A stretch of DNA of 64,000 nucleotides, taken from the NCBI GenBank assembly GCA_024509875.1, contig JAMPIV010012163.1:62001-126000 (forward strand), given 5' to 3'. Below, piece after piece: positions 11,990-21,339 of the stretch. Source of the DNA: Oreohelix idahoensis. Taxonomy: Eukaryota; Mollusca; Gastropoda; Stylommatophora; Oreohelicidae. The stretch's first letter is position 1; each line of letters opens with the position of its first letter. The position numbers and the translations under genes are program-made. The notes under the pieces were generated by a model. It was not told the origin of the DNA. It saw only the letters and a list, made by a program, of their open reading frames with translations, and did no database searches.

Positions 11990-12880
11990 GTGTATCTTGT
12001 ACATTTCAGTACAACCACATGTGGTTAGCTCCTTCAGTAGTTTAGTGTATCTTTGTACATACAAGCACAGGAATATTTTGTTAGCTCCTTCAGTAGTTTA
12101 TACTATCTTGTACATATCAGAACAACCAGATGTTGTTAGCTCCTACAGTAGTTTAAACTATCTTGTACATATGAGAACAACCAAATGTGGTTAGCTCCTA
12201 CAGTAGTTTAAACTATCTTGTACATATGAGAACAACCAAATGTGGTTAGCTCCTACAGTAGTTTAAACTATCTTGTACATATGAGAACAACCAAATGTGG
12301 TTAGCTCCTACAGAAGTTAAGTGTATCTTTGTACATATTAGAACAGCCAAATGTGGTTTGCTCCTACAGTAGTTTAAATTATCTTGTACATATCAGAACA
12401 ACCAAATGTGGTTAGCTCCTACAGTAGTTTAGTGTATCTTTGTACATATTAGAACAGCCATATGTGGTTAGCTTCTACAGTAGCTAGATGGTGCATTATG
12501 TATATACATACCAACACAGCCACATGCAACTATTTTCCATATTAGCCACATATTTCATGTATTCTGCCCTCTTAACACAGCCACACGTCTAATTTTTACA
12601 ATAGCTAGATATTTAATGTATCTTGCAACACTTGTGTAGCTACATTTGGCTAACTTGTACGGTAATTTAGTGTATCTTGAACAGTAACATGTTGCTAGAT
12701 TCTACGATAGCTAGTTATTTAGTTTTGTGTGTGTACATGCTAGCACAACCACAAGTGGCTAGCTTCAATGGTAGCGTTGTTTAGTCTTGTGTGTGTATAT
12801 ACTAACGCAACCACATGTGGCTATATTTTATAACAGTCAGTTATTTAGTCTTGTGTGTGTACATTCTGGCATAGCCACAA
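11990..12880. repeat. Minisatellite, about 55-bp unit
   Basis: The core GTGGTTAGCTCCTACAGTAG recurs near 12135, 12190, 12245 and 12300, and more loosely from 11990 to 12880. Units become degenerate after 12480. It lies in the intron between EPSTI1-like exons 5 and 4. Confidence 0.85.
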
Positions 12881-13091
12881 ACTCTGGACTTAGTTCTCCC
12901 CTTGAATAAGAAAAGTGAATAACTGCTAAATAATAATACTGTATTCTAAGTTCGATTCAAAACAGTTTTACATCAAAATCAACTCTGAACTTTGAACTCA
13001 AATTATAATGTTATATTACAAGAAATTCTCACTGGATTTTTAAAAAAAATCACAAACAGAAATGTCCACACAGTGTGGCACACCTAACGTC

Positions 13092-13313
13092 AAGATTATC
13101 AGTCAGTGGTCACTGCATATAACAATACTGATTCAGTCTTAGCAGTGCAAACAACAGTGAACTAGAAGATTATCAGTCAGTGGTCACTGCATATAACAAT
13201 ACTGATTCAGTCTTAGCAGTGCAAACAACAGTGAACTAGAAGATTATCAGTCAGTGGTCACTGCATATAACAATACTGATTCAGTCTTAGCAGTGCAAAC
13301 AACAGTGAACTAG
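13092..13313. repeat. Three tandem copies of a 74-bp unit
   Basis: Units start at 13092, 13166 and 13240 (AAGATTATCAGTCAGTGG...) and are essentially identical, implying recent duplication. Confidence 0.95.
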
Positions 13314-13374
13314 AGGGAATGATGGAAATGGTAGTGACCAAAAAGGATCCTGTTACACTATTTTATTGACCATA

Positions 13375-13475
13375 CGGCACACCAGGGGTGATGTGGTCAG
13401 CATTAATCCAGCCGCCTTAACTTTCCCAGAGTTGCTCTGATACCCAATGCTTCTCCCACAGAGACTGACACAAGA
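13375..13475 (-). mobile_element. SINE S2 fragment
   Basis: The reverse complement contains CAGAGCAACTCTGG, a GTTAAGGC-GC-GG run and ATGCTGA. These are the 3' half of the complete SINE at 62956-63182. The tRNA-like head is missing. Confidence 0.65.
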
Positions 13476-13512
13476 AGCCAAGATGTATAACGGGATCCTT
13501 AGTGGGGTGCCA

Positions 13513-13599
13513 TTCATTTAACAACAATATATACAGTACATGTTTCAGGTAAAATACTAAATAAATACATTATCACTAAAGATATGAGAAGGGAAATAG
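13513..13599. repeat. Left arm of 87-bp inverted repeat around EPSTI1-like exon 4
   Basis: This arm is the reverse complement of 15441-15527 with one mismatch by eye over 87 bases. The pair encloses exon 4 (14059-14139), a SINE and two minisatellites. No target duplication is evident, so it is unclear whether the pair marks a transposon of about 2 kb or two separate insertions. Confidence 0.9.
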
Positions 13600-13604
13600 C
13601 AATA

Positions 13605-13845
13605 CCCCTATCACAATGACTGGCACCCTCTATCACAATGACTGGCACCCCCTATCACAATGACTGACACCCCCTATCATAATGACTGACACCCCCTACC
13701 ACAATGACTGGCATCCCCTATCACAATGACTGGTACCCCCTTTCACAATGACTGACACCCCCAACCACAATGACTGACATCCCCTATCACAATGACTGGT
13801 ACCTCCTATCACAATGACTGACACCCCATATCACAATGACTGGCA
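13605..13845. repeat. Minisatellite, 22-bp unit
   Basis: About ten to eleven copies of a unit like CACAATGACTGGCACCCCCT follow one another with small substitutions. Confidence 0.9.
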
Positions 13846-13959
13846 CATTCTTCAGACTCACAAAAATTTACAAAAAAGACATGAAAAAAACAAAAAAAAA
13901 GCTCAAGTCTTAAGAATCACTCTTCAGACACTTTCAGAAGAATAAACAAACACATTTTC

Positions 13960-14032
13960 ATGTTAAGGATGACATCTATGGCACACCAACCAATCAATGT
14001 TAAGGATCACATCTATGGCACACCAACCAATC
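13960..14032. repeat. Short tandem duplication
   Basis: TGTTAAGGATSACATCTATG followed by GCACACCAACCAATCA occurs twice in a row (about 35 bp each). It sits 27 bases from the donor side of exon 4. Confidence 0.85.
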
Positions 14033-14058
14033 AAAAAGTGAAGAAAAGAGAAATATAC

Positions 14059-14139
14059 CAACTGTTCCAACATGGCTGACATATCTGACAGCATTAGCCT
14101 GTCTGTACTGCTGATATTCCTGTGTTTCCCTTTGTGCCA
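14059..14139 (-). CDS. EPSTI1: EPSTI1-like gene, exon 4
   Basis: The exon is 81 nt: 2 nt, 26 codons, 1 nt. It has a strong acceptor (TCTGCTTGTTTCAG) and a GTATAT donor. It encodes AQRETQEYQQYRQANAVRYV then SHVGTV, a charged helical segment matching the AEQELANLEKWKEQNRA region of vertebrate EPSTI1. The 2-nt start joins the 1-nt end of exon 3 to form Met, and the 1-nt end joins exon 5 to form Gly. A second frame is also open here, but only this frame fits both neighbours and the family. Confidence 0.75.
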
Positions 14140-14405
14140 CTGAAACAAGCAGAATAAGACAATGTTTTCTGCTAGCAAATTTTTCTGTGAATAGAACAGG
14201 TTCCTACACAATAACCTTATTATGACCCACAAAATGTGTAGTGTAAATAAAAAAGTTTCCTTGGTACATTCCAGCATACAACCCCATGTACTTCCTGGGG
14301 GAGGGTCTCTGCAGAGACAAAGCAAGAACAGAACTACTGCACACGTAGGCGGCATGTTGTAGGAGGCTGGCAACCTCAGCAAGTAAAACAAATTACTACA
14401 GAAAC

Positions 14406-14754
14406 GGGAGCCGCGCTAGCGTAGTGGTTACAACACCGCTCTGGCGACCGGGTGATTCAGGATCAAACCCGGGCGACAGCATTTGAGGATTTTTCGTCGA
14501 CCGGGACTTGGACTGGATTAACTCGAGACCTGGCGAGAACATTTGAAGGAGTGTCGTCGACCAGGGACTGGCAGCTCCTGAGCCGACCCAGCTCTAATGG
14601 GTACCTCCGAAAACGGCGAGTATCTGCCTGAATGGCGAGGGACACTTGTCTCTGTACAAGAAAATAGGATACTCACGTAAAAATCAATGTCAGGTTAGAC
14701 ATTAAAAAATAACCTGAGATTTCGCCTCGAGTATTAGCGGGCGTACGAAAAAAA
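14406..14754 (+). mobile_element. SINE S1, complete, with target duplication
   Basis: A tRNA-like head carries an A-box-like GCTAGCGTAGTGGTTACA and a B-box-like GGATCAAACCC. It is followed by a body with GAGCCGACCCAGC...AATGGGTACC and ends in an A-run. The 11-bp sequence ACTACAGAAAC flanks it on both sides (14395-14405 and 14755-14765). The same family occurs 5'-truncated at 37232-37570. Transcription would be by RNA polymerase III and mobilisation by a partner LINE. Confidence 0.9.
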
Positions 14755-14899
14755 ACTACAGAAACAACCGCTGCATGAGCAGGTGAAAGCTTGGTGCAGG
14801 CTTCATGCAAGAGGATCAGCTTCAATTGGTGGCTTCATGCTTCTAAAGAACGCAAAGGTAAATGTTGACGATTCTAGCACAACTACAATCTCACAGCTC

Positions 14900-15420
14900 G
14901 TTAGATGTTTGGTGTGACTATAACAAAAATATTTGTTCAAGGTGTATGAGTATAGTAATATGTGCTCGTTCAAAATGTGTGGTGTACATACAATATAACA
15001 TACATGTTTAAGGTGTGTGGTGTGAATATATTAAACATACATGAGTAAGTCATGTGGTGTAAATATAATAATACATACTTGTTCAAAATATGTGGTGTAA
15101 ATATAATAATACATACTTGTTCAAAATATGTGGTGTAAATATAATAATACATACTTGTTCAAAATATGTGGTGTAAATATAATATTACTTGTTCAAATTA
15201 TGTGGTGTACATATAATAATATTACTTGTTCAAAATATTTGGTGTAAATATAATAATATTACTTGTTCAAAATATGTGGTGCAAATGTAATAATATTACT
15301 TGTTCAAAATATGTGGTGTAAATATAATAATATATACTCGTTAGAATTATGTGGTGTAAATATAATAAATGTATACAGCACTTGTTCAGGCTTTTTGGTG
15401 TGAATAAATTAAATATACTT
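14900..15420. repeat. Minisatellite, about 38-bp unit
   Basis: The unit GTTCAAAATATGTGGTGTAA plus ATATAATAATACATACTT repeats about a dozen times, with the cleanest copies at 15081, 15119 and 15157. Copies degrade at both ends. Confidence 0.9.
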
Positions 15421-15440
15421 CTTACATTCCCACACAACAA

Positions 15441-15527
15441 CTATTTCCCTTCTCATATCTTTAGTGATAATGTATTTATTTAGTATTTTACCTGAAACAT
15501 GTACTGTATATATTATTGTTAAATGAA
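15441..15527. repeat. Right arm of 87-bp inverted repeat around EPSTI1-like exon 4
   Basis: Partner of 13513-13599, 86 of 87 bases complementary by eye. See that entry. Confidence 0.9.
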
Positions 15528-16239
15528 GCATGTTTCTTGTCGATGTACACATACATTCATAGCTGCACGCATATGATCATAGATGTGTACACATATGTAT
15601 TTTATCATATGTAAATTATGTTGTTCCACTGAGTTATGGGAACGCGTATGTTGTAGAATGAGAGTAGCATTCAGTATTACTTTGTTTTATAGATATTCTA
15701 GCTGTCCATGCTGGGTCAATGGGTAAACTGGACATTTAAATTTATTGTGTAAACTGGGTAAGTGGAAGCTGTTAAACTGTTAACTAGAAAATCGCTGCTG
15801 CTTTAAGTGAGAACAGCTGCCGATTGGTTGACTCGCTAGATGTTCGCTGTGAACACTTCTTCTGACTGATTGTTTCTGTACTGCCTAAAAGGGTTCTACA
15901 TTAAAGAAGTGTGGGGGCCACTGTCTACAGCACAAGTTTATTTTTTATTTTTTGTGTGGATTGTTGTGATGGCAGAGTGAGAGTGAGAGTAGGCCAAAGA
16001 GGCGACAACATATCACACACCACATGTTCACACCATCCCTAGAACCACATATTACACCACACACTCCCTTCTCTATCTCCATCCCACCACACTTGGTCAA
16101 ATGTAAATTAAGACATGATATATCCTACATATGGACAGATGTAAGTTAAGAAATAATATCCAAAATTTGGACATACATATATGCACATCTCATGAAAAGA
16201 GAAGAACACAAATAAACAGGTCCCAGAAAACCTGTGAGT
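15528..16239. other. Unassigned intronic DNA
   Basis: No coding frame or clear repeat is seen. It includes a GTGTGTGG-type simple tract near 15950 and short CACAC runs near 16010-16070. Confidence 0.5.
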
Positions 16240-17560
16240 TAAAAATGAAATAATAAAGGAGATAAAAATTAGCTAAACATATTTTGGCCATGTGAAAAGA
16301 CATAACACCCTACAGAAGACAATAATAGAAGAAAGAGTTGAAGGCAAACGTGCAAGAAGAAGACAGTGCAATAAGTGGGAAGAAAACATTTAGAGATGAA
16401 CAGGAAAGAGCCAATGAAATTGAACCATCGTCAAGAGACAGAAGACATTTAGAGATGAACAGGAAAGAGCCAATGAGAGTGAACCATCGTCAAGAGACAG
16501 AAGACATTTAGAGATGAACAGGAAAGAGCCAATGAGAGTGAACCATCGTCAAGAGACAGAAGACATTTAGAGATGAACAGGAAAGAGCCAATGAGAGTGA
16601 ACCATCGTCAAGAGACAGAAGACATTTAGAGATGAACAGGAAAGAGCCAATGAGAGTGAACCATCGTCAAGAGACAGAAGACATTTAGAGATGAACAGGA
16701 AAGAGCCAATGAGAGTGAACCATCGTCAAGAGACAGAAGACATTTAGAGATGAACAGGAAAGAGCCAATGAGAGTGAACCATCGTCAAGAGACAAAAGAC
16801 ATTTAGAGATGAACAGGAAAGAGCCAATGAGAGTGAACCATCGTCAAGAGACAGAAGACATTTAGAGATGAACAGGAAAGAGCCAATGAGAGTGAACCAT
16901 CGTCAAGAGACAGAAAACATTTAGAGATGAACAGAAAAGAGCCAATGAGAGTGAACCATGAACCATCGTCAAGAGAGCCAGAAAACATTTAGAGACATAA
17001 AACATTTAGAGATGAACAGAAAAGAGCCAATGAGAGTGAACCATCGTCAAGAGACAGAAGACATTTAGAGATGAAAACAGGAAAGAGCCAATGAGAGTGA
17101 ACCATCGTCAAGAGACAGAAGACATTTAGAGATGAACAGGAAAGAGCCTATGAGAGTGAACCATCGTCAAGAGACAGAAGACATTTAGAGATGAACAGGA
17201 AAGAGCCAATGAGAGTGAACCATCATCAAGAGACAGAAGACATTTAGAGATGAACAGGAAAGAGCCTATGAAAGTTAACCATCGTCAAGAGACAGAAAAC
17301 ATTTAGAGATGAACAGGAAAGAGCCTATGAGAGTGAACCATCGTCAAGAGACAGAAGACATTTAGAGATGAACAGGAAAGAGCCAATGAAAGTTAACCAT
17401 CGTCAAGAGACAGAAGACAGAAAACATGAACCATCGTCAAGAGACAGAAAACATTTAGAGATGAACAGGAAAGAGCCTATGAGAGTGAACCATCGTCAAG
17501 AGACAGAAGACATTGGAAATCCATTGCAGCCAACCTTCAATGTGGAGATGGCAGCTGATG
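16240..17560 (+). mobile_element. LINE family G C-terminus expanded into a minisatellite
   Basis: The left edge encodes TYFGHVKRHNTLQKTIIEER and GKRARRRQCNKWEENI, a typical LINE C-terminal segment similar to the copy at 56345-56860. The right edge (17505-17560) encodes DRRHWKSIAANLQCGDGS, the usual W-SI-A-NL end of such ORFs. The sequence between, which in an ordinary copy would be one short stretch, is replaced by about nineteen tandem units of 59 bp. Confidence 0.75.
16386..17512 (+). repeat. Minisatellite, 59-bp unit
   Basis: The unit contains ACATTTAGAGATGAACAGGA, AAGAGCCAATGAGAGTGAAC and CATCGTCAAGAGACAGAAG. Copies start at 16386, 16445, 16504, 16563 and so on. Two copies near 16970 and 17410 are interrupted by partial duplications. 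The array is highly homogeneous. Confidence 0.95.
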
Positions 17561-17882
17561 AGGATGTGAAGACCAGTTATTTCCCATATTTTGACAGATG
17601 TAACTAGGACAAAATACATCCTAAATCTGGATACATATAAGTTAAGATAAAATACATCCAACATTTGAAGAGATGTAAGTTAAGACTAGATGTATTCTAG
17701 TTTGAATATATATGAGAAGTTATTGGGACAAAATATATTCTACATTTGGACAGTTGTAATAGGAGTTACTATGATAAGATATACCCTACACATGCATAGA
17801 TGTAAAAAAAAAAAAAAAGGGAATTATTTGGAAACGATATCTCCTTAATATGGACAAATTAAGAGGGCATAAATACATGGAT
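17561..17882. other. Short AT-rich spacer with weak repeats
   Basis: The motif GACAAAATACATCC / ACATTTGGACAG with GATGTAAGTTAAGA recurs loosely every 50 bases or so. No gene is seen. Confidence 0.5.
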
Positions 17883-18215
17883 CACCCGTGTGTTACCGGG
17901 GCCCGAAAGGGGAGCAAAGAATAGTAACACTGCACCCTACCACGCATGTCGTAAAAAGCGACTAAGGAGGGTATGGGCATGGGGCTGTTTACCCCATCCC
18001 GTAAAAACTTCGCACAGTGGGCTGATCACCTGCTTGCCAACCAATCTGATTACGGAAACAATGATAGATTGTTTGGTCTGTTTTTGTTCCACAAAGACGC
18101 CACTAGGCGTGGTGGAAACAGCAATAGATTGATCAATTTGTTGTTGCCCTAAGATGCCACTAGGCGTACTGGCCACACACTGCTTTGCCGGTTGGTGGCT
18201 AAGGATGGAAGAAGA
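17883..18215 (+). mobile_element. Short chimeric LINE derivative: family A head, family B tail
   Basis: 17883-18010 matches the 5' leader of the family A copy at 4620-4745 (GTGTTACCGGGGCCCGAAAG, then GGGCATGGGGCTG). From about 18050 the sequence instead matches the 3' tail of family B copies (TTGTTGCCCTAAGATGCC, ACTAGGCGTACTGGCCAC, GGTGGCTAAGGATGGAAG, AAGAAG run), as at 35103 and 38701-39050. No RT or endonuclease lies between. It looks like a small non-autonomous element that keeps both LINE ends. Confidence 0.7.
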
Positions 18216-18550
18216 AGAAGAAGACATACATGGATACAGAAACAAGATAGTTGTTTCAAGTGCTATGACACAAAAGTTTACATACAGCAAAAGCAGCAAT
18301 ATATACAGTATTTTTTTTCAGCTACACTTCTCGGCCACATTACAACAAACTTATTGCAGTTAGGATTTAGGTGATCATAAACAGTTTACTATCATGCGTG
18401 TATCCAATATTTTCTACATCTAAGCTAAAATCAACAATACTGCTGTATATCACAAAATACATGAGCAGTAATTTTGTGGATATGGTATTAGTAGTACAAG
18501 TAAATCTTATCTGCTGCTGGGAAAATCTTCAGAATAAAGAGTTCACTTAC
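18216..18550. other. Intronic DNA next to EPSTI1-like exon 3
   Basis: No further exon or repeat was recognised. The donor region of exon 3 lies at its right end. Confidence 0.5.
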
Positions 18551-18609
18551 TCTGACTGACCTGCTCCCGTGTTCTTACATTTGGAGCAAACACAGTGTAT
18601 CCACCGGCA
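18551..18609 (-). CDS. EPSTI1: EPSTI1-like gene, exon 3
   Basis: The exon is 59 nt: 1 nt, 19 codons, 1 nt. The acceptor is TTGTATTTCAG and the donor A|GTAAGT is near consensus. A second GT 10 bases upstream (CAG|GTCAGT) would break the phase with exon 4. The peptide AGGYTVFAPNVRTREQVSQ carries the EPSTI1 hallmark Y-T-(L/V)-x-A-P-N-(I/V). The first base completes TA from exon 2 to a Tyr codon. A Gypsy LTR retrotransposon of the same orientation is inserted 54 bases upstream of the acceptor boundary. Confidence 0.8.
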
Positions 18610-18667
18610 CTGAAATACAATTGGTACATGACAGTTTTTCAATCACAACATATGAAAATAATAATGT

Positions 18668-20409
18668 TGTGGTGAGATGGGATGTTATAAATATGTATAG
18701 GGGACTTAGTGTACTGACTGAGATCAGCTGTGAAGGTATATATATCTAATAAGAGTAGTGTATTATATATAACCTTACTTGCTGCCACATATGTATACCT
18801 CAGTCAGAATTATTCTGGAATAGTGTGATGACTACGTTGTATGTCTAGGGTATGTGTATGATGAAGTGTAAGTCATAACAACAACAGACAGATAAACAAT
18901 TTAATTTATTCCACCACACTTGACAACACTGTGACACTCACATACATATAACACTCTAAAGGATATCTTAAAGGAGTCACTGATAACTTTTCAAATAACA
19001 ATATGTATTCATTGCTGTTATGAATGAATATGTGTCCTGATTCAAATACAAAGGGAACCAGGAATCACAATCAATTTTACTTACAAGTTATATGTACAGA
19101 ATTTATCAATATGAATATTGTAGTGACATATATTATTAAAAGTATCCTATGTGTGTCAGTTGTGTAGTAGTAATATGAGGTAATACTGGTTTTGTTTTGT
19201 TCAAGCTCTGTTGGTATTTGTCATCATGACTTCAATAGTTTGTCTTTATTGGAACTAGTATTGGAGATGTTCTCAGTTCCTGATATTAAAACAATTTACT
19301 TCCCCTCTTAAGTTTATGTTACAATGTTATTTTAAGATGGGGGTACATAATTTTGAGCTCAGCTGGCCACATCAGCTTATCTTGCGTGATGGCGGCAGGA
19401 AAAGACTCCTCTGCTCGATTTCTCCCCTGGGCTCTGGAGACACCTCACTGATAGCTAAATGGACCAAGGAGTATGCTGTCCGACTCTGGATTCAGCAAAG
19501 CTCTGACCAGGTGCTGCTCAATACCATCAAGACCACGGTCCCACAATTCATAGAATAAACACAGATACATTGACTAGCAATGAATTCTCATGGTAGGCTA
19601 TTTCCGTACGCACGGTTTTTTTAAACACGTTATAAAAAAATTTTATGAGCAGAAATGATTTCATGCTGTCAGGCATCCCCACTATTTTATTTTGGTTATA
19701 ACTTGTTAATTCCTAGACTATTTGCGTAACGTTTTACATATTCTTTGTCAGCAAGCCCTAAGGAACCCAAATATACAAATTTAATAGAGCTAATATGCTG
19801 CGTTCAAAATATGCAATTCCTTCTACCTCCTGTTTCGAAGATGTGCTGTCTGGGTACTGTAATGTTTTCAAACGTAAACCCATCTAATGTTATCTTTTCT
19901 AATAAGAGTTTTTCAGGATTTAAAAACCTAACTCTGGGAAGGGTAGTGAATTTATCACTGTCCGTCCGAAAAAGTTAGTGCATGTGGCCTTACACGCGTG
20001 ATAGTAGTAATTGTGTATCGCGCGACGCGTGTTTAGTGTTGCACGTGTTCGGCTTTATGCCTCTCCCTTCTCTCTATCCTTTAGTCCATCTGTCTTTAGT
20101 TACGCCGTGTATAAAATGGAATGAATGAAATATTAAAATTAGGTCATTGTTCAGCTTGCGTATCTCACTGTTTTTCCAAGAAATACAGCACACGTTTCAT
20201 TGAAGAAAGCGGGTAATAATACAGTAGGCTTTTACTATCAACGTGAAGGCGTTACAATTTGCCGACGAAGTATAAAACAAGGGGGATTTCGAGTACAGTC
20301 ATTGTGACAGCACTGTTCTTTACCATTCTTCTTCCTTTTATTAAATTTATTTGTTAGGCTTTGCATTTACCTTTTAATTTAGATATGTGGATTAGAATAT
20401 TTCACGACA
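18668..20409 (-). repeat. 3' LTR of the Gypsy element (1742 bp)
   Basis: This is near-identical to 24715-26587. It carries a 161-bp block (19819-19979) that the other LTR lacks and lacks a 292-bp block that the other has. Removing both blocks leaves 1581 bp in each. I count about three substitutions by eye, indicating a young insertion. Both LTRs hold an 80-codon plus-strand (antisense) frame at 19316-19558 and 25363-25605; it has no recognisable domain. Confidence 0.93.
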
Positions 20410-20421
20410 CCTCCCCTCTTA
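20410..20421 (-). promoter_or_regulatory. Polypurine tract
   Basis: Minus-strand AAGAGGGGAGG lies directly before the 3' LTR start (TGTCGTG). It fits the plus-strand primer site used by LTR retrotransposons. Confidence 0.8.
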
Positions 20422-20476
20422 AAACAGACATTATATGTCAGTCCTTTATTCTATATACACATAGAGAAATTTATTA

Positions 20477-21316
20477 TTATTTCTGGGGTTTACGGTGATT
20501 CTCATCACACGGATGGCGGCTTAAAAAATCCGCTCCCAAATTTGTTTTTCCAGATATATACTCAATGCTAAAATTATATGGAGCCAAAAGTAAAGACAAT
20601 CGGAGTAACCTGGAGTTCTCATGCCTAGCCTGTGCTAGAAACGATAAAGGTTTGTGGTCTGTTTGCAACTTAAAGGCCTTCCCATACAGATAAATATTGA
20701 ATTTCTTTATTGCCCATATTACTGCAAGACATTCTTTTTCGCTAGTTGAGTAACTGATTTCAGCTTTATTCAATTTTCTGCTAGCATATGCCACTGGGCT
20801 TAATTCCCCATCCAATGCATCTGATTTCTGTAGTAGAGTTGCACCTAACCCAATATTACTTGCATCCGTCCTTACTATGAATTCTTGACTTAAGTCAGGT
20901 AATTTCAAAATGGGTTTACTTGTGAGCTTTTTCTTCAATTCTTGGTAAGTCATTTCACATTGTGGTGTCCATGTAATGCGATCTGGATGTCCTTTACGTG
21001 TCAAATCAGTTAACGGTGCACATATGGAATTAAAGTTTTTGATATACTTCTGGTAGAAACCACATAATGAGACAAAGGATCTCACGTCCTTCTTGGTTTG
21101 TGGTCTCGGGGCTTTCTGTAGTTTCTCTAAATTCTTTGGGTCAGGGGTCATGTTTCCCTGATAAACTGTGTGTCCCAAAAATTCCAATTCTTTACATCCA
21201 ACGCAACATTTGGTTGGTCGGGCTGTTAAATTTGCCTCCCTAAGTCGATTAAACAGCATGTTCAGAGAGTCAATGTGTTCCTCAAATGTTTCTGTTGCTA
21301 TCAGGATATCATCCAT
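20477..21316 (-). pseudogene. Gypsy reverse transcriptase C-terminal half plus RNase H
   Basis: The 279-codon frame starts in the RT active site (FMDDILIATETFEEH, the catalytic -DD- of motif C) and continues with the RT connection (LEFLGHTVYQG, VRSFVSLCGFYQKYI, FNSICAPLTDL). RNase H follows with FIVRTDASNIGLGATLLQ, SEKECLAVIWAI, LQTDHKPLSFLA and NLGADFLSRHP. RNase H residues look intact. Everything N-terminal of motif C is absent: the preceding frame ends in LLEYDMKLID, which is where RT normally begins, only 24 bases away. About 150-160 residues with motifs A and B are therefore deleted. Confidence 0.9.
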
Positions 21317-21339
21317 GAAATTTGTTATACATGGATTAT

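Noticed and set aside
13963..14391. 142-codon minus-strand open frame
   Set aside because: It overlaps exon 4 in another frame and does not join the neighbouring exons in phase.
14406..14480. tRNA gene at the head of the SINE
   Set aside because: Box A and box B are present but the cloverleaf is degenerate and the sequence continues into a SINE body with poly(A) and target duplication. The same reasoning applies at 30312, 41109, 50345 and 62956.
14765..14850. Minus-strand acceptor followed by SMKPPIEADPLA and a stop, as an alternative last exon
   Set aside because: Its phase does not fit exon 3 and nothing else supports it.
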